Shown here: positions 30,482-39,656 of the stretch, piece after piece
Layout of the letters: each line of letters opens with the position of its first letter
Numbering within the stretch: position 1 is the first letter of the stretch
Assembly: GCF_004770905.1 (NCBI RefSeq)
Contig: NZ_RQHT01000012.1
Coordinates: 496,001 to 560,000, forward strand
DNA length: 64,000 nucleotides
From: Leptospira bandrabouensis
Lineage (GTDB): Bacteria; Spirochaetota; Leptospiria; Leptospirales; Leptospiraceae
Reading direction: 5' to 3'
Translations under genes and position numbers: made by a program
The notes under the pieces: generated by a model
Databases searched by the model: none
The model's input: the letters and a program-made list of their open reading frames with translations, nothing else
Told to the model about the DNA's origin: nothing

Positions 30482-30607
30482 GACCAGAGTTTTTGGCGTT
30501 ACCCCAACGGCCAGAACGTTTATATTCCATTTGGAGTACATAGTCGGTAAATTATTCAAGTAAGTGATTTTGCCAATAACCGTGTTCGTAACTTCAAAGG
30601 AAAGTAA
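30482..30607 (+). pseudogene. Degraded NHL-repeat fragment
   Basis: One frame reads PNGQNVYIPFGVHSR, a TAA stop at 30548-30550, then IIQVSDFANNRVRNFKGK and another stop. This matches the NHL pattern PxGV...VxDxxNNRVxxF, with the in-frame stop in the middle and no start codon nearby. NHL or SBBP propeller proteins are abundant in Leptospira. The likeliest reading is a remnant of such a gene; chance similarity is possible because only about 40 codons remain. Confidence 0.45.
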
Positions 30608-30698
30608 AGACATGCCTCAAATTCATTTCATTCGAACCTTATTTAAGATGATGCAACGACTAGCGTTTCGAGTAGATTATTACGTGATGCATTGAGCG

Positions 30699-30726
30699 AC
30701 TTCCCATAATTAGTATTATGTCGCAT
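30699..30726. other. dif-like XerC/XerD recombination site
   Basis: 28 bp in the 11-6-11 layout: left arm ACTTCCCATAA, spacer TTAGTA, right arm TTATGTCGCAT. From memory, the B. subtilis dif arms are ACTTCCTAGAA and TTATGTAAACT (16 of 22 arm bases identical) and the E. coli arms are GGTGCGCATAA and TTATGTTAAAT (15 of 22). The inner CATAA/TTATG inverted repeats are intact. It could be the chromosome-dimer resolution site or a dif-module site of a mobile element. Confidence 0.55.
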
Positions 30727-30833
30727 TACGGATCGGACTTTTTGTATAGAAAGGCACATCGGTAACACTTTAGATCACTCACATGTTACATGCTCCAAGT
30801 TGGATTCTAGGTAAACCTAAAACCAAAGGAATC

Positions 30834-31424
30834 CTACCTTTGGAACATATTCTGGCTCTTGAAAATAGAAGGAAAACTTTTCATGGAAACGATCTTTCTC
30901 AATCCTTCTTCGATGGCCGACTGGATGCTTGAGGCAATTTTTTCCTTGGATTCTGTGTCATCGGAACTAAATGGAATGGTATGAGAGGTAATCTGTTCGG
31001 AATGACCTAAAATACGCTCTTGTTCTCCCAAAGGACTTACCACTAAAAATTCCACGATGGAGGCAAAATTTGCCTGACGAAATTTGGAAGTTCCTTCTTC
31101 AAATTCTAATGAACGGTCCACTTGAACCTTTCTTAAAACAATGGCGCCAGGTTCTAGAGGATCGTTCGATTTGAGTGGTGATAACGAACTAACGCTTAAA
31201 TACCGAGGACTTGTATTCGTTAGTGATTGGAGTGCAAATTGTCCGATGGAGATCTCTTGGGACGGTCCAACTTTTAGAACTTTTCTTTCCAGGTCTTCCG
31301 CATACTGCAACCTTAGTGATTTTTCTGATCTTTCGCTTGGGGATGTTGTCTCAGTTTGTGAGGTTGCCACACAATGAACCAACAAAAAGGCCAAAAAGGT
31401 AGTAAATCGAAATCCATGTTTCAT
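30834..31424 (-). CDS. Uncharacterised lipoprotein
   Basis: 196 residues. Signal peptide FTTFLAFLLVHC with lipobox L-V-H-C at about 15-18, then a Thr/Ser-rich linker. The mature domain is beta-strand rich, with a central GAIVLRKVQVDRSLEFEEGTSKFRQANFASIVEFLV-type strand array (reported here in part) and a C-terminal helix. I do not recognise a family; it has the look of a Leptospira-specific outer-membrane lipoprotein. The gene is single and transcribed toward the dif-like site. Confidence 0.7.
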   Translation of the reverse strand: MKHGFRFTTFLAFLLVHCVATSQTETTSPSERSEKSLRLQYAEDLERKVLKVGPSQEISIGQFALQSLTNTSPRYLSVSSLSPLKSNDPLEPGAIVLRKVQVDRSLEFEEGTSKFRQANFASIVEFLVVSPLGEQERILGHSEQITSHTIPFSSDDTESKEKIASSIQSAIEEGLRKIVSMKSFPSIFKSQNMFQR

Positions 31425-31637
31425 AGGTAGACCTAATCACTAATTCCACCAAACAATGAGTTTATTGCAAGGCAGTCGGGAAAAACAAGGAAAACGGTGT
31501 TAGAATTTTAAAGTCCAAAATTTAGAATCCTTTGAAAACAAAGTGACTTTCCTTTTGTTTGCTTTAAAATTCAGAAAACGCACGGAATTTTCCCGATAGA
31601 GTTCCATTGGAAATTCAGTGATAAAAAGGAAATTGGT

Positions 31638-32021
31638 ATGAAAATTGCTTATTTATTAGTCAGGATTTTGCTTGGTGCATTATTCCTTTTTTCCTCAGTG
31701 GTTGTACTGTTCAACTTGGTTCAGCAACCCGAAACAACTGGAGATTTAAAGATTTTCAATGACGGAATCAAAGCTTCCGGTTATTTAATGACTCTGATCA
31801 AAGTAACAGAACTTATTTGTGCGATTGCTTTTTTGTCGGGTAGATTTGTTCCACTCGCTTCTATTGTCATTGCTCCTATCGTTGTGAATATCTTACTGGT
31901 TCACTTGATGATTGCTCCCGAAGGAATCCCGGTTGGGATTTTTGTGGTAGTGGCCAATGCATTTCTTGCTTATGTCAATCGAAATGCATACAAACCACTG
32001 TTTGTGGCTGTATACAAATAG
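31638..32021 (+). CDS. DoxX-like small membrane protein
   Basis: 127 residues with four predicted membrane segments (about 5-26, 47-70, 73-93, 98-115). The opening YLLVRILLGALFLFSSV and the TLIKVTELICAIAFLSGRFVPLA segment fit the DoxX family. DoxX proteins are often linked to redox or thiol stress, but the function here is unknown. It stands alone, ending before a strong hairpin. Confidence 0.75.
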   Translation: MKIAYLLVRILLGALFLFSSVVVLFNLVQQPETTGDLKIFNDGIKASGYLMTLIKVTELICAIAFLSGRFVPLASIVIAPIVVNILLVHLMIAPEGIPVGIFVVVANAFLAYVNRNAYKPLFVAVYK

Positions 32022-32037
32022 TTTATTTACTACTTCT

Positions 32038-32072
32038 CCAGACAACGCGTGTTAAAATTCATCGTTGTCTGG
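32038..32072 (+). terminator. Hairpin after the DoxX-like gene
   Basis: CCAGACAACG and CGTTGTCTGG form a perfect 10-bp stem with a 15-base loop, 17 bases after the stop. There is no T-run (GTCAAAACG follows), so Rho-independent termination would be weak. It lies between two convergent genes and may serve both. Confidence 0.5.
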
Positions 32073-32126
32073 GTCAAAACGTATTACCTCTTTATCTATT
32101 TTTTATTCATCTTAGCCTAATTAAGA

Positions 32127-34298
32127 TTAAGATTCAAGGTTATCGAAAAATTGAACCTCTCCTGAGGAAGTATCATAAAATCCCGAGACTATTTTAATTT
32201 CATTTTTATTCACTTTGTCAGATAAATTAGGACTATTTGTTAGAATCTCATGAATTGAATTTTTTACATTCGCCTTCACTACGTGATTAAAAATATGTTC
32301 ATTTTGTTTTTGAATGGGATGGATGATCTTTTCTGATTCATCGATTGCTTTTTGGATTTTGTTTGTGATACTTGCGATATTTCCTTCTCTCAGTGCATAT
32401 AAGGCACTGGAAACCGCACCGCAATTGGAATGTCCAAGCACTACAATTAACTTAGTTCCAATTTTGTCACAAGATAACTCAAGGCTTCCAAGAATTTCCT
32501 CGTTTACGATATTGCCTGCAATCCGGATGGAAATGATATCACCGAGTCCAGCATCAAAGATAATTTCAGGGCTTGTCCTTGAATCAATGCAGGACAAAAC
32601 GACTGCGATGGGATTTTGGCCAAAAGCGGTAGCATTCACTTGGTGTTTGAAATATTTTTCAGACCATTTTCCTTTCATAAACCGTTCGTTACCCCGTTTT
32701 AAAAAATCCAAAATTTCATCTGGAGTTAGTTTTTGTTGTGCTTCTTTATCTAGAATATTGACAAACTGCACTTGGTCACTGAGTTCGTAGGAATCTTTTA
32801 GTCCAATTAAATTCAGTTGGATTTTCTTTTCGACTGAAACTACGGTTTTGAATTCTTCTAACACTTCTAAGATATCATGATCAATGAAATTACAGTTTGA
32901 TGCATCTACGATTAATTTGGAGTTTTCTGGTAAAGCCCAAAGGGTATCTTTTATTGAAGCTTTATTTAAAAACGAAACTTGGTTTGGTAATTCAATTCGT
33001 ACCGTTTCGCCAATGTTTAAGGTTTCTGTTTCCACCAAAAATGGATTCTTATAGTTATTTTTTAAGATAAAAATAAAACTAATGGAAAGTCCAATGAGAA
33101 CGCCTGTGAGCAGGTCAGTAAAAATAATAGCAAAGATTGTCGCTATAAAAGGTAGGAATTGGTAAAATCCTTTTTTGTAAATCGATTGATAAAGATTAAG
33201 GTTTGTAAGTTTAAAACCTGTCACAATTAAAATGACAGCTAAAGAAGATAAGGGAATTAAATTCAAAAACGATCCAAAAAAAACAACACTAATGGACAAT
33301 AGAATTCCATGAAAGATGGTGGATAATTTTGAGCGAGCACCTGCATAAATATTAACTGAACTTCGTACAATCACAGATGTAATCGGAAGTCCTCCGATGA
33401 GTCCAGAAAACGAATTCCCTACTCCTTGTGCCACAAGTTCTCTGTTAGGGGATGCTAGTCGTTTATGTGGATCAATTCTTTCCACCGCATCTAAATTGAG
33501 TAAGGTTTCAAGTGTGGCAAAGGCGGCAATCGTAAAGGCAAAGTACCAAACCTTCGTTTCTGTAATGGCAGAAAAATTAGGAAAGAAAAATACGGATTCC
33601 CAGTTTTTAATATTAGGAATGGTTACCAAATGTTTTTCAGAAAGATAGAAACTTGGAAAAAAAATGTGGTAGATTTCATTTAATACTACTCCCAGGAGGA
33701 TGACAAGCACTGGAGAAGGCAAAAACTTTAATGGTTTCCATTTTGATTTGTCGTATCCAACCATTAAAGCTAAAGAAGAAATAGCGATAAAAACGGCTCC
33801 CCAGGAAAAGTATTTTATAATATTTAATAGTTCTGAAAAAGTATTTTCGCCATCTTTCTGGAAAAAAATAAAATCTTCTTCTGGATCAACATCGAAACCA
33901 ACCGCATGAGGAATTTGTTTTAAGATTAAGATAATTCCAATTGATGCAAGTAATCCTTGGATCACGTTCGAAGGGATATAGTTTGCGATAAACCCTCCTC
34001 TTAATAATCCGATGGCAATTTGAATGAGCCCTGCTAAAAAAACAGCAAGGAGAAATGTGGAATAATCACCTAAACTAGCAATCGCAGCTAACACTAAAGT
34101 AACGAGTCCTGCCGCAGGTCCACTGACACTCGTACTCGAATGGCTAAGGATTCCAACTATAATCCCTCCAATGACACCAGAGATGACACCGGATAATAAA
34201 GGAGCTCCACTGGCTAATGCAACTCCCAAACAAAGAGGAAGAGCTACTAAGAAAACCACAAGGCCTGAAGGAATATCTTGTTTTAAATTGGAAAACAT
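32127..34298 (-). CDS. SulP bicarbonate/anion transporter fused to carbonic anhydrase
   Basis: 723 residues in three parts. Residues 1-420 are a SulP permease with multiple membrane spans (DIPSGLVVFLVALPLCLGVA, SVSGPAAGLVTLVLAAIASL, GLIGGLPITSVIVRSSVN). Residues about 430-520 are a STAS-like cytosolic domain. Residues about 530-723 are a beta-class carbonic anhydrase with zinc ligands Cys570, His623 and Cys626 and the Asp572-Arg574 dyad (CIDSR, GHSNCGAV). The enzyme interconverts CO2 and bicarbonate right at the transporter's inner face, so the protein is probably a bicarbonate uptake and fixation-feeding unit. The site residues are intact. Single gene. Confidence 0.92.
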   Translation of the reverse strand: MFSNLKQDIPSGLVVFLVALPLCLGVALASGAPLLSGVISGVIGGIIVGILSHSSTSVSGPAAGLVTLVLAAIASLGDYSTFLLAVFLAGLIQIAIGLLRGGFIANYIPSNVIQGLLASIGIILILKQIPHAVGFDVDPEEDFIFFQKDGENTFSELLNIIKYFSWGAVFIAISSLALMVGYDKSKWKPLKFLPSPVLVILLGVVLNEIYHIFFPSFYLSEKHLVTIPNIKNWESVFFFPNFSAITETKVWYFAFTIAAFATLETLLNLDAVERIDPHKRLASPNRELVAQGVGNSFSGLIGGLPITSVIVRSSVNIYAGARSKLSTIFHGILLSISVVFFGSFLNLIPLSSLAVILIVTGFKLTNLNLYQSIYKKGFYQFLPFIATIFAIIFTDLLTGVLIGLSISFIFILKNNYKNPFLVETETLNIGETVRIELPNQVSFLNKASIKDTLWALPENSKLIVDASNCNFIDHDILEVLEEFKTVVSVEKKIQLNLIGLKDSYELSDQVQFVNILDKEAQQKLTPDEILDFLKRGNERFMKGKWSEKYFKHQVNATAFGQNPIAVVLSCIDSRTSPEIIFDAGLGDIISIRIAGNIVNEEILGSLELSCDKIGTKLIVVLGHSNCGAVSSALYALREGNIASITNKIQKAIDESEKIIHPIQKQNEHIFNHVVKANVKNSIHEILTNSPNLSDKVNKNEIKIVSGFYDTSSGEVQFFDNLES

Positions 34299-34408
34299 AA
34301 ATGTCTGGTGATCCTAAAATCAGAGTGAGGAACTGTCAACCCGAATGGAAAAAGTTCCCACCGTTTTCAAGGATTACGTTTAGGAAGTAGATTCGAAAAA
34401 TGTGATTT

Positions 34409-34915
34409 TTAAAACCATACAGTCACATCGTCTAAGTCAGCTTCGCTAATGACATGACGAACTTGGTCTTCTGTGGTAAAAGAAATAGATTGAATATGTA
34501 TCGAAGACCAAAGGTTTGCATACACATGGGGTCCCACGTGACATTTGAGGATCACGTTCGGCGAAATCTTTTTATCGATTGAACAAATCAGTTCAGGTGT
34601 CTTTTTATCTTCTGGTATTAAAATCTGCTTTTGATCATCTAATGCAAAAAATAAAATTTGGAACTTTGAGATACTAGTATTTGTTAGGTTTTCCGTTTTG
34701 ATAAAGAGTTGTAACTCTTTCGATTGAATTTTATGGCGAGGACGAATGGTAACAAGAATCGGTAAACCCACTTCCCGCAAATAGGCCTTTCTGTTTTCTG
34801 GAAAATTTCCACTGGTTCCGGAACAAAACCCAAAGGAGAACCAAAAAAGACCTAAAAGAGGAATCCTAATCCATCCATCCTTGATTTGTAAGTCCCTTTG
34901 TGGTTTGATTTGCAA
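34409..34915 (-). CDS. Uncharacterised lipoprotein
   Basis: 168 residues. Hydrophobic segment IPLLGLFWFSFGFC ending in a lipobox-like F-G-F-C at about 28-31, preceded by a rather long N-terminus, so a later start is possible. The mature part looks like a small beta-sandwich (LQLFIKTENLTNTSISKFQILFF) of the kind seen in cupredoxin or Ig-like folds. No family recognised. Stop 34409 lies about 110 bases past the SulP start, same strand. Confidence 0.6.
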   Translation of the reverse strand: MQIKPQRDLQIKDGWIRIPLLGLFWFSFGFCSGTSGNFPENRKAYLREVGLPILVTIRPRHKIQSKELQLFIKTENLTNTSISKFQILFFALDDQKQILIPEDKKTPELICSIDKKISPNVILKCHVGPHVYANLWSSIHIQSISFTTEDQVRHVISEADLDDVTVWF

Positions 34916-35112
34916 GATTTTGCAATAATGGCTTAAGAAAGGTCCAGACTCAACCTCTTTTCCAGCCCTTCCTGGGCCTGAATCTATTGAGAAACAAACT
35001 CAAAATCCTAAGTTATATACCAATTTGATTTATGAATTTACGAGAAGTGGATTCTGTCTAAACCTGGACGTAATAGAAAAATTTACACCTATACACTATC
35101 AGGAGCTCTTCA

Positions 35113-35802
35113 ATGACGTTGAGTCTAGACTTCTTTCGGTCCTCAATTGGAAAGAAGATCATTATGGCCATTACCGGATTTATCTGGTTTGGGTTCGTGA
35201 TCCTTCACATGGTCGGAAACCTACAAGTTTTCCAAGGACCAGAAAAATTAAACACCTACGCAAAGTTTCTTAAGGATTTAGGTCCCCTATTATGGGTAGC
35301 AAGGATTGGACTCATTGTGGCCTTTTTTGGACACGTATGTACAGCCATCCTCCTAAAAATTGAAAACTCAAGTGCTAGGCCAGTATCTTATGCTAAAGGT
35401 TCTACCATCCAAGCTTCTGTTGCTTCGCGGACAATGGCTTATAGCGGACTCCTTTTACTCACGTTTCTTGTGTACCACCTTGCACATTTTACTTTAGGAA
35501 TCACGAATCCAGAACATTACAGTTTTGAATACATCCTTAAAAACGGAGATGTAGTACATGATGTTTATGCGATGGTGATTCTTGGGTTTCAAGATCCAAT
35601 CATTTCAGGAACTTATATTGTTTTTATGGTTTTCCTTGCTCTTCATTTTTCCCATGCATTGGGATCTATGCTCCAGACTTTGGGAATCCTCGCACCAAAA
35701 CACAACCCAAGCATTCAGAAACTTTCTACAGGACTTGGTCTTATCATTTTCCTGGGAAATTGTTCCATGCCGATCTCGATTTTACTCGGGTATGTCCGTT
35801 AA
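35113..35802 (+). CDS. sdhC: Succinate dehydrogenase cytochrome b subunit
   Basis: 229 residues with five membrane segments, the layout of the single-subunit (type B/C) diheme SdhC. Histidines suited to heme binding lie in membrane segments (VILHMVGNLQ, FGHVCTAIL, VYHLAHFTLG, ALHFSHALGS). It anchors SdhAB and passes electrons to quinone. ATG 35113 has GGAGC seven bases upstream. An overlapping frame from 35025 covers its 5' end but is a shadow. It begins the sdhCAB operon. Confidence 0.92.
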   Translation: MTLSLDFFRSSIGKKIIMAITGFIWFGFVILHMVGNLQVFQGPEKLNTYAKFLKDLGPLLWVARIGLIVAFFGHVCTAILLKIENSSARPVSYAKGSTIQASVASRTMAYSGLLLLTFLVYHLAHFTLGITNPEHYSFEYILKNGDVVHDVYAMVILGFQDPIISGTYIVFMVFLALHFSHALGSMLQTLGILAPKHNPSIQKLSTGLGLIIFLGNCSMPISILLGYVR

Positions 35803-35820
35803 GGGTTTTTAGGAGAAGTT

Positions 35821-37746
35821 ATGAAATTAGATGCAAAAATTCCATCGGGTCCTTTGGAACAAAAATGGGACAAACACAAACAAGATATTAAACTTGTAAA
35901 CCCAGCTAACAAACGTAAATATAAAGTCATCATCGTGGGAACAGGTCTTGCGGGAGCTTCTGCTGCTGCCACACTCTCTGAACTTGGTTACCAAGTTTCT
36001 GTTTTTTGTTTTCAAGATAGTCCAAGACGTGCTCACTCCATTGCTGCCCAAGGTGGTATCAATGCGGCAAAAAACTACCAAAATGACGGTGACTCCGTTT
36101 ATCGCTTGTTTTACGACACGGTAAAGGGTGGAGATTTCCGTGCAAGAGAAGCAAACGTATATCGTTTGGCTCATGAATCCACAAATATCATTGACCAATG
36201 TGTAGCACAAGGTGTTCCTTTTGCTCGTGAGTATGGCGGAACCCTATCCAACAGATCTTTTGGTGGAGCACAAGTGTCCCGTACTTTTTATGCAAAAGGA
36301 CAAACTGGCCAACAGTTGTTACTAGGTGCTTACTCTGCATTAGAAAAACAAATCTCTCGTGGTGCAGTGAAAATGTATCCAAGAACAGAGATGTTGGAAC
36401 TCGTTCTTGTCGACGGTCATGCAAAAGGAATCGTGGTTCGTGATCTTGTCACAGGCGAAGTTTCTTCACATGCAGGAGATGCTGTGATTCTAGCATCCGG
36501 CGGATACGGAAACGTATTTTACCTTTCTACCAACGCAAAAGGATCGAATGTAACTGCTACTTACCGTGCTTACAAAAAAGGAGCAGGATTTGCAAACCCT
36601 TGTTATACGCAAATTCACCCTACTTGTATCCCACAAGCAGGTGATTACCAATCAAAACTCACTCTTATGTCTGAATCTCTCCGTAACGACGGACGGGTTT
36701 GGGTTCCTAAGAAAAAAGATGATCTCCGTGCTCCTCACGAAATTCCTGAAGACGAAAGAGATTATTACCTCGAAAGAAAATACCCTTCTTACGGAAACTT
36801 AGCTCCTCGCGATATCTCGTCACGTTCGGCAAAAGAAGCTTGTGACAATGGTCTTGGTGTGGGTCCAAAAGTTGGTGACAAACGTCTTGGTGTTTACTTA
36901 GATTTTTCTGATTCCATCAAACGATTGGGTGAACCAGTGGTGGCTGACCGCTACGACAACCTCTTCCAAATGTATGAACGCATTACGGGAGAAAACCCAT
37001 ATAAAGTGCCAATGCGTATTTATCCTGCCGTCCACTATACAATGGGTGGACTTTGGGTGGATTACAACCTAATGTCAACTATTCCTGGTCTTCATGTTCT
37101 GGGAGAAGCAAACTTCTCAGATCATGGTGCAAACCGACTCGGAGCATCAGCTCTCATGCAAGGACTCGCCGATGGATACTTTGTAATCCCTTACACGATT
37201 GGTGATTACTTTGCTCGTGAAGGTCATAAAAATATTTCTACTGACAGACCCGAATTTAAAGAAGCGGAAGCACGAGTGCGTGAGATGACTAACAAACTTC
37301 TTTCGATCAACGGTAAAAAAACTCCAGACGATTTCCATAGAGCCCTTGGTAAGATTATGTGGGACCAGTGTGGAATGGCACGTAATGAAAAAGGTCTAAA
37401 AGATGCTCTACAAAGAATTCCGGAACTTCGTGAAGAATTCTGGAAAAACGTAAAAGTAGCAGGATCTGGTTCTGAACTCAACCAAGAGTTGGAAAAGGCT
37501 GGTCGTGTTGCCGATTTCTTAGAGTTTGGTGAACTACTCTGTTTGGATGCTCTCACAAGAGAAGAATCTTGTGGTGGTCACTTCCGAGAGGAACACCAAA
37601 CTGAAGATGGTGAAGCAAAACGTAATGACGATAAATTCTGTCACGTAACTGCTTGGGAATATAAGGGTGAAGGAAAGGCTCCTGTAGAACACCGCGAAAA
37701 ACTTGAGTATGAAAACATCCACTTAGCCGTAAGGAGCTACAAATAA
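35821..37746 (+). CDS. sdhA: Succinate dehydrogenase / fumarate reductase flavoprotein
   Basis: 641 residues, with AGGAGAAG eight bases before the start. The FAD-binding [36 protein letters not shown] with His72 for covalent FAD linkage, and [14 protein letters not shown] and [17 protein letters not shown] substrate segments are all present. It oxidises succinate to fumarate. Long type-B form as in Bacteroides and epsilonproteobacteria. One base overlaps sdhB. Confidence 0.96.
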   Translation: MKLDAKIPSGPLEQKWDKHKQDIKLVNPANKRKYKVIIVGTGLAGASAAATLSELGYQVSVFCFQDSPRRAHSIAAQGGINAAKNYQNDGDSVYRLFYDTVKGGDFRAREANVYRLAHESTNIIDQCVAQGVPFAREYGGTLSNRSFGGAQVSRTFYAKGQTGQQLLLGAYSALEKQISRGAVKMYPRTEMLELVLVDGHAKGIVVRDLVTGEVSSHAGDAVILASGGYGNVFYLSTNAKGSNVTATYRAYKKGAGFANPCYTQIHPTCIPQAGDYQSKLTLMSESLRNDGRVWVPKKKDDLRAPHEIPEDERDYYLERKYPSYGNLAPRDISSRSAKEACDNGLGVGPKVGDKRLGVYLDFSDSIKRLGEPVVADRYDNLFQMYERITGENPYKVPMRIYPAVHYTMGGLWVDYNLMSTIPGLHVLGEANFSDHGANRLGASALMQGLADGYFVIPYTIGDYFAREGHKNISTDRPEFKEAEARVREMTNKLLSINGKKTPDDFHRALGKIMWDQCGMARNEKGLKDALQRIPELREEFWKNVKVAGSGSELNQELEKAGRVADFLEFGELLCLDALTREESCGGHFREEHQTEDGEAKRNDDKFCHVTAWEYKGEGKAPVEHREKLEYENIHLAVRSYK

Positions 37747-38486
37747 TGGATACAATGAAGTTACACCTTAAAGTTTGGCGACAAAAGAATAAAAACGATA
37801 AAGGTCGTATGGTTAGCTATGAAGCAAACAACATCAGCGAACATATGTCTTTCCTTGAGATGTTAGATGTAGTAAATGATGACCTGATCAAAAAAGGTGA
37901 TGAACCGATTGCCTTTGACCATGACTGCCGCGAAGGTATTTGTGGTGCATGTTCTATGGTAATCAACGGGGTTCCGCATGGTCCAGAAAAAGGGACTACT
38001 ACTTGCCAATTACATATGCGTAAGTTCAAAGATGGAGATACCATTTTTATTGAACCGTGGAGAGCCAAAGCATTCCCAGTGGTAAAAGATCTTTTGGTGG
38101 ATCGTTCTGCTTTTGACCGTATCATCCAAGCTGGTGGGTATGTTTCCATCAACACAGGTGGAGCTCCCGATGGGAATGCATTACCAATTCCCAAGGTAGA
38201 TGCTGACCTTGCCATGGATGCTGCGACTTGTATTGGATGCGGTGCTTGTGTAGCTGCATGTAAAAATGCATCGGCAATGCTCTTTGTATCTGCAAAAGTT
38301 TCTCACTTAGCACTCCTACCTCAAGGTGCTGTAGAAAAGAAAGACCGTGTTCGTAAAATGGTAAAAGCAATGGACAAAGAAGGATTTGGAAATTGTACAA
38401 ACCAATACGAATGTGAAGCTGCTTGCCCGAAAGAAATTTCGGTAAACTTTATCACAAGATTAAACCGGGAGTATATTTCCTCTTAA
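37746..38486 (+). CDS. sdhB: Succinate dehydrogenase iron-sulfur subunit
   Basis: 246 residues with the three cluster motifs: [11 protein letters not shown] (2Fe-2S), [15 protein letters not shown] (4Fe-4S) and a CxxxxxC...CP pattern in [16 protein letters not shown] (3Fe-4S region). The order of Cys is typical of the B-type complexes. It relays electrons from SdhA to SdhC. It starts on the sdhA stop (TAATG) and ends 84 bases before a strong terminator. Confidence 0.96.
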   Translation: MDTMKLHLKVWRQKNKNDKGRMVSYEANNISEHMSFLEMLDVVNDDLIKKGDEPIAFDHDCREGICGACSMVINGVPHGPEKGTTTCQLHMRKFKDGDTIFIEPWRAKAFPVVKDLLVDRSAFDRIIQAGGYVSINTGGAPDGNALPIPKVDADLAMDAATCIGCGACVAACKNASAMLFVSAKVSHLALLPQGAVEKKDRVRKMVKAMDKEGFGNCTNQYECEAACPKEISVNFITRLNREYISS

Positions 38487-38527
38487 AGCTAATTGGCCCA
38501 AGAGAAATACTTTTTGTTTTTTTGCTT

Positions 38528-38556
38528 CTTGAACAAACCAATTTGATTTGTTCAAG
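38528..38556 (+). other. Hairpin downstream of sdhB
   Basis: CTTGAACAAA and TTTGTTCAAG form a perfect 10-bp stem with a 9-base loop. It has no T-run and precedes the main terminator by 14 bases. It may stabilise the sdh mRNA 3' end. Confidence 0.5.
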
Positions 38557-38569
38557 AGAGGAAGTTAAG

Positions 38570-38599
38570 AACCCGATTGGAATCAGTCGGGTTTTTTTT
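38570..38599 (+). terminator. Rho-independent terminator of sdhCAB
   Basis: AACCCGA pairs with TCGGGTT across a 10-base loop and is followed by a run of eight T. A clean intrinsic terminator about 85 bases after the sdhB stop. Confidence 0.88.
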
Positions 38600-38702
38600 A
38601 TTATCTTTAAAACAGATTTGATTAGGCGACTGACTAAACTAGTAGGTAATGCAAGGGAAAATGATTATTCGGAATCGGTATGGATTACCAATTTCTTTTA
38701 GT

Positions 38703-39656
38703 TTAAAATAAAGAGTCAACTAACAACGATTTTAATTTCACTTTCGCAATTGAATGTTCGGATAAAAAATCATCATTCAAACGTTCCATCCAATTTATCT
38801 CCTTCCCTCGTTTGATCCGACCTTGGAGAATAGTCTCCATCCGAGTTTTAATGGCATTTTGGAAAAGCAGCTTGGTCTGTAGTCCTAACAATTCCCATTT
38901 TCCATTTTCTCGGAATTCTTCCTTTGTGAGTAAAAGTGAATACAATCGAAATCTCTCGAGAGCTTGGTACTGGTTTGAGAGTTGGTCATCGCTACCGCCA
39001 TAACGGACCATTAAATTTTCATCGATTAAACCTATAGGGTAACCTTCTAAAAGAATTCTGTTCCATAAATCGTAATCTTCACATACAGGTAGTTCGATGC
39101 GAAATCCTCCAATCTTATTTAAAGTTTGTTTGTGGGCCAAAAAACTAGAAGAGGTTACCATACAAAGTTCTAAGGACTCTTTTAAAAACATTCCTGAAAG
39201 TTTCCTGTATTTTCCTTTGGGTTCCATTAAATTTCCTTTTTTATTCCAAACTTCTTTGGTTTGGGAAAATAAAAATGTTGGGTTTAATTTATGAAATTCC
39301 AATTGTTTAAAAAGTTTCTCGGGAAACCACTCGTCATCTGAGTCTATAAAGGCCATCCACTCACCTTCTGCCCTTTCGATTCCAAAGTTTCTTGCTCCGC
39401 TCACTCCCCTATGTTCTGTTTGGTGGACTTGGATGGATTTTTTGTTTCTACCAAAAGAGGATAGTTCTCCTTTCCACCTTGGAAGTTTAGAAAGTAGATC
39501 CATCCATGTATCATCGGTGGATCCATCGTCCACAATATGGAGTTCCCAATGAGGATAGGTTTGATTGATTACGGATTGAATCGCACGGTCCACAATTCCC
39601 TTTCGGTTAAACGTGGGAAGGATGATGGCTACAAGTGGTGTTTCTAAATTGCTCAT
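38703..39656 (-). CDS. Family 2 glycosyltransferase
   Basis: 317 residues. The GT-A opening VAIILPTFNRKGIVDRAIQSV is followed by HIVDDGSTDDTW and the metal-binding DSDDEW motif; residues 200-317 carry a helical tail. It should transfer a sugar to a glycan or lipid, but donor and acceptor are not readable. Its ATG overlaps the stop of the upstream gene by four bases, so the two are coupled. No other glycan genes are close by. Confidence 0.88.
   Translation of the reverse strand: MSNLETPLVAIILPTFNRKGIVDRAIQSVINQTYPHWELHIVDDGSTDDTWMDLLSKLPRWKGELSSFGRNKKSIQVHQTEHRGVSGARNFGIERAEGEWMAFIDSDDEWFPEKLFKQLEFHKLNPTFLFSQTKEVWNKKGNLMEPKGKYRKLSGMFLKESLELCMVTSSSFLAHKQTLNKIGGFRIELPVCEDYDLWNRILLEGYPIGLIDENLMVRYGGSDDQLSNQYQALERFRLYSLLLTKEEFRENGKWELLGLQTKLLFQNAIKTRMETILQGRIKRGKEINWMERLNDDFLSEHSIAKVKLKSLLVDSLF

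Larger units (their letters stand above)
30455..30833. other. Decayed intergenic region
   Basis: 379 bases with no intact gene. It contains a broken NHL-like reading frame (30482-30607) and a dif-like site (30699-30726), described separately. The rest, up to the lipoprotein stop, shows nothing I can name. Confidence 0.6.

Noticed and set aside
35025..35273. Open frame of 82 codons overlapping sdhC
   Set aside because: It lies in another frame of the SdhC coding region and encodes no recognisable protein; sdhC is well supported.
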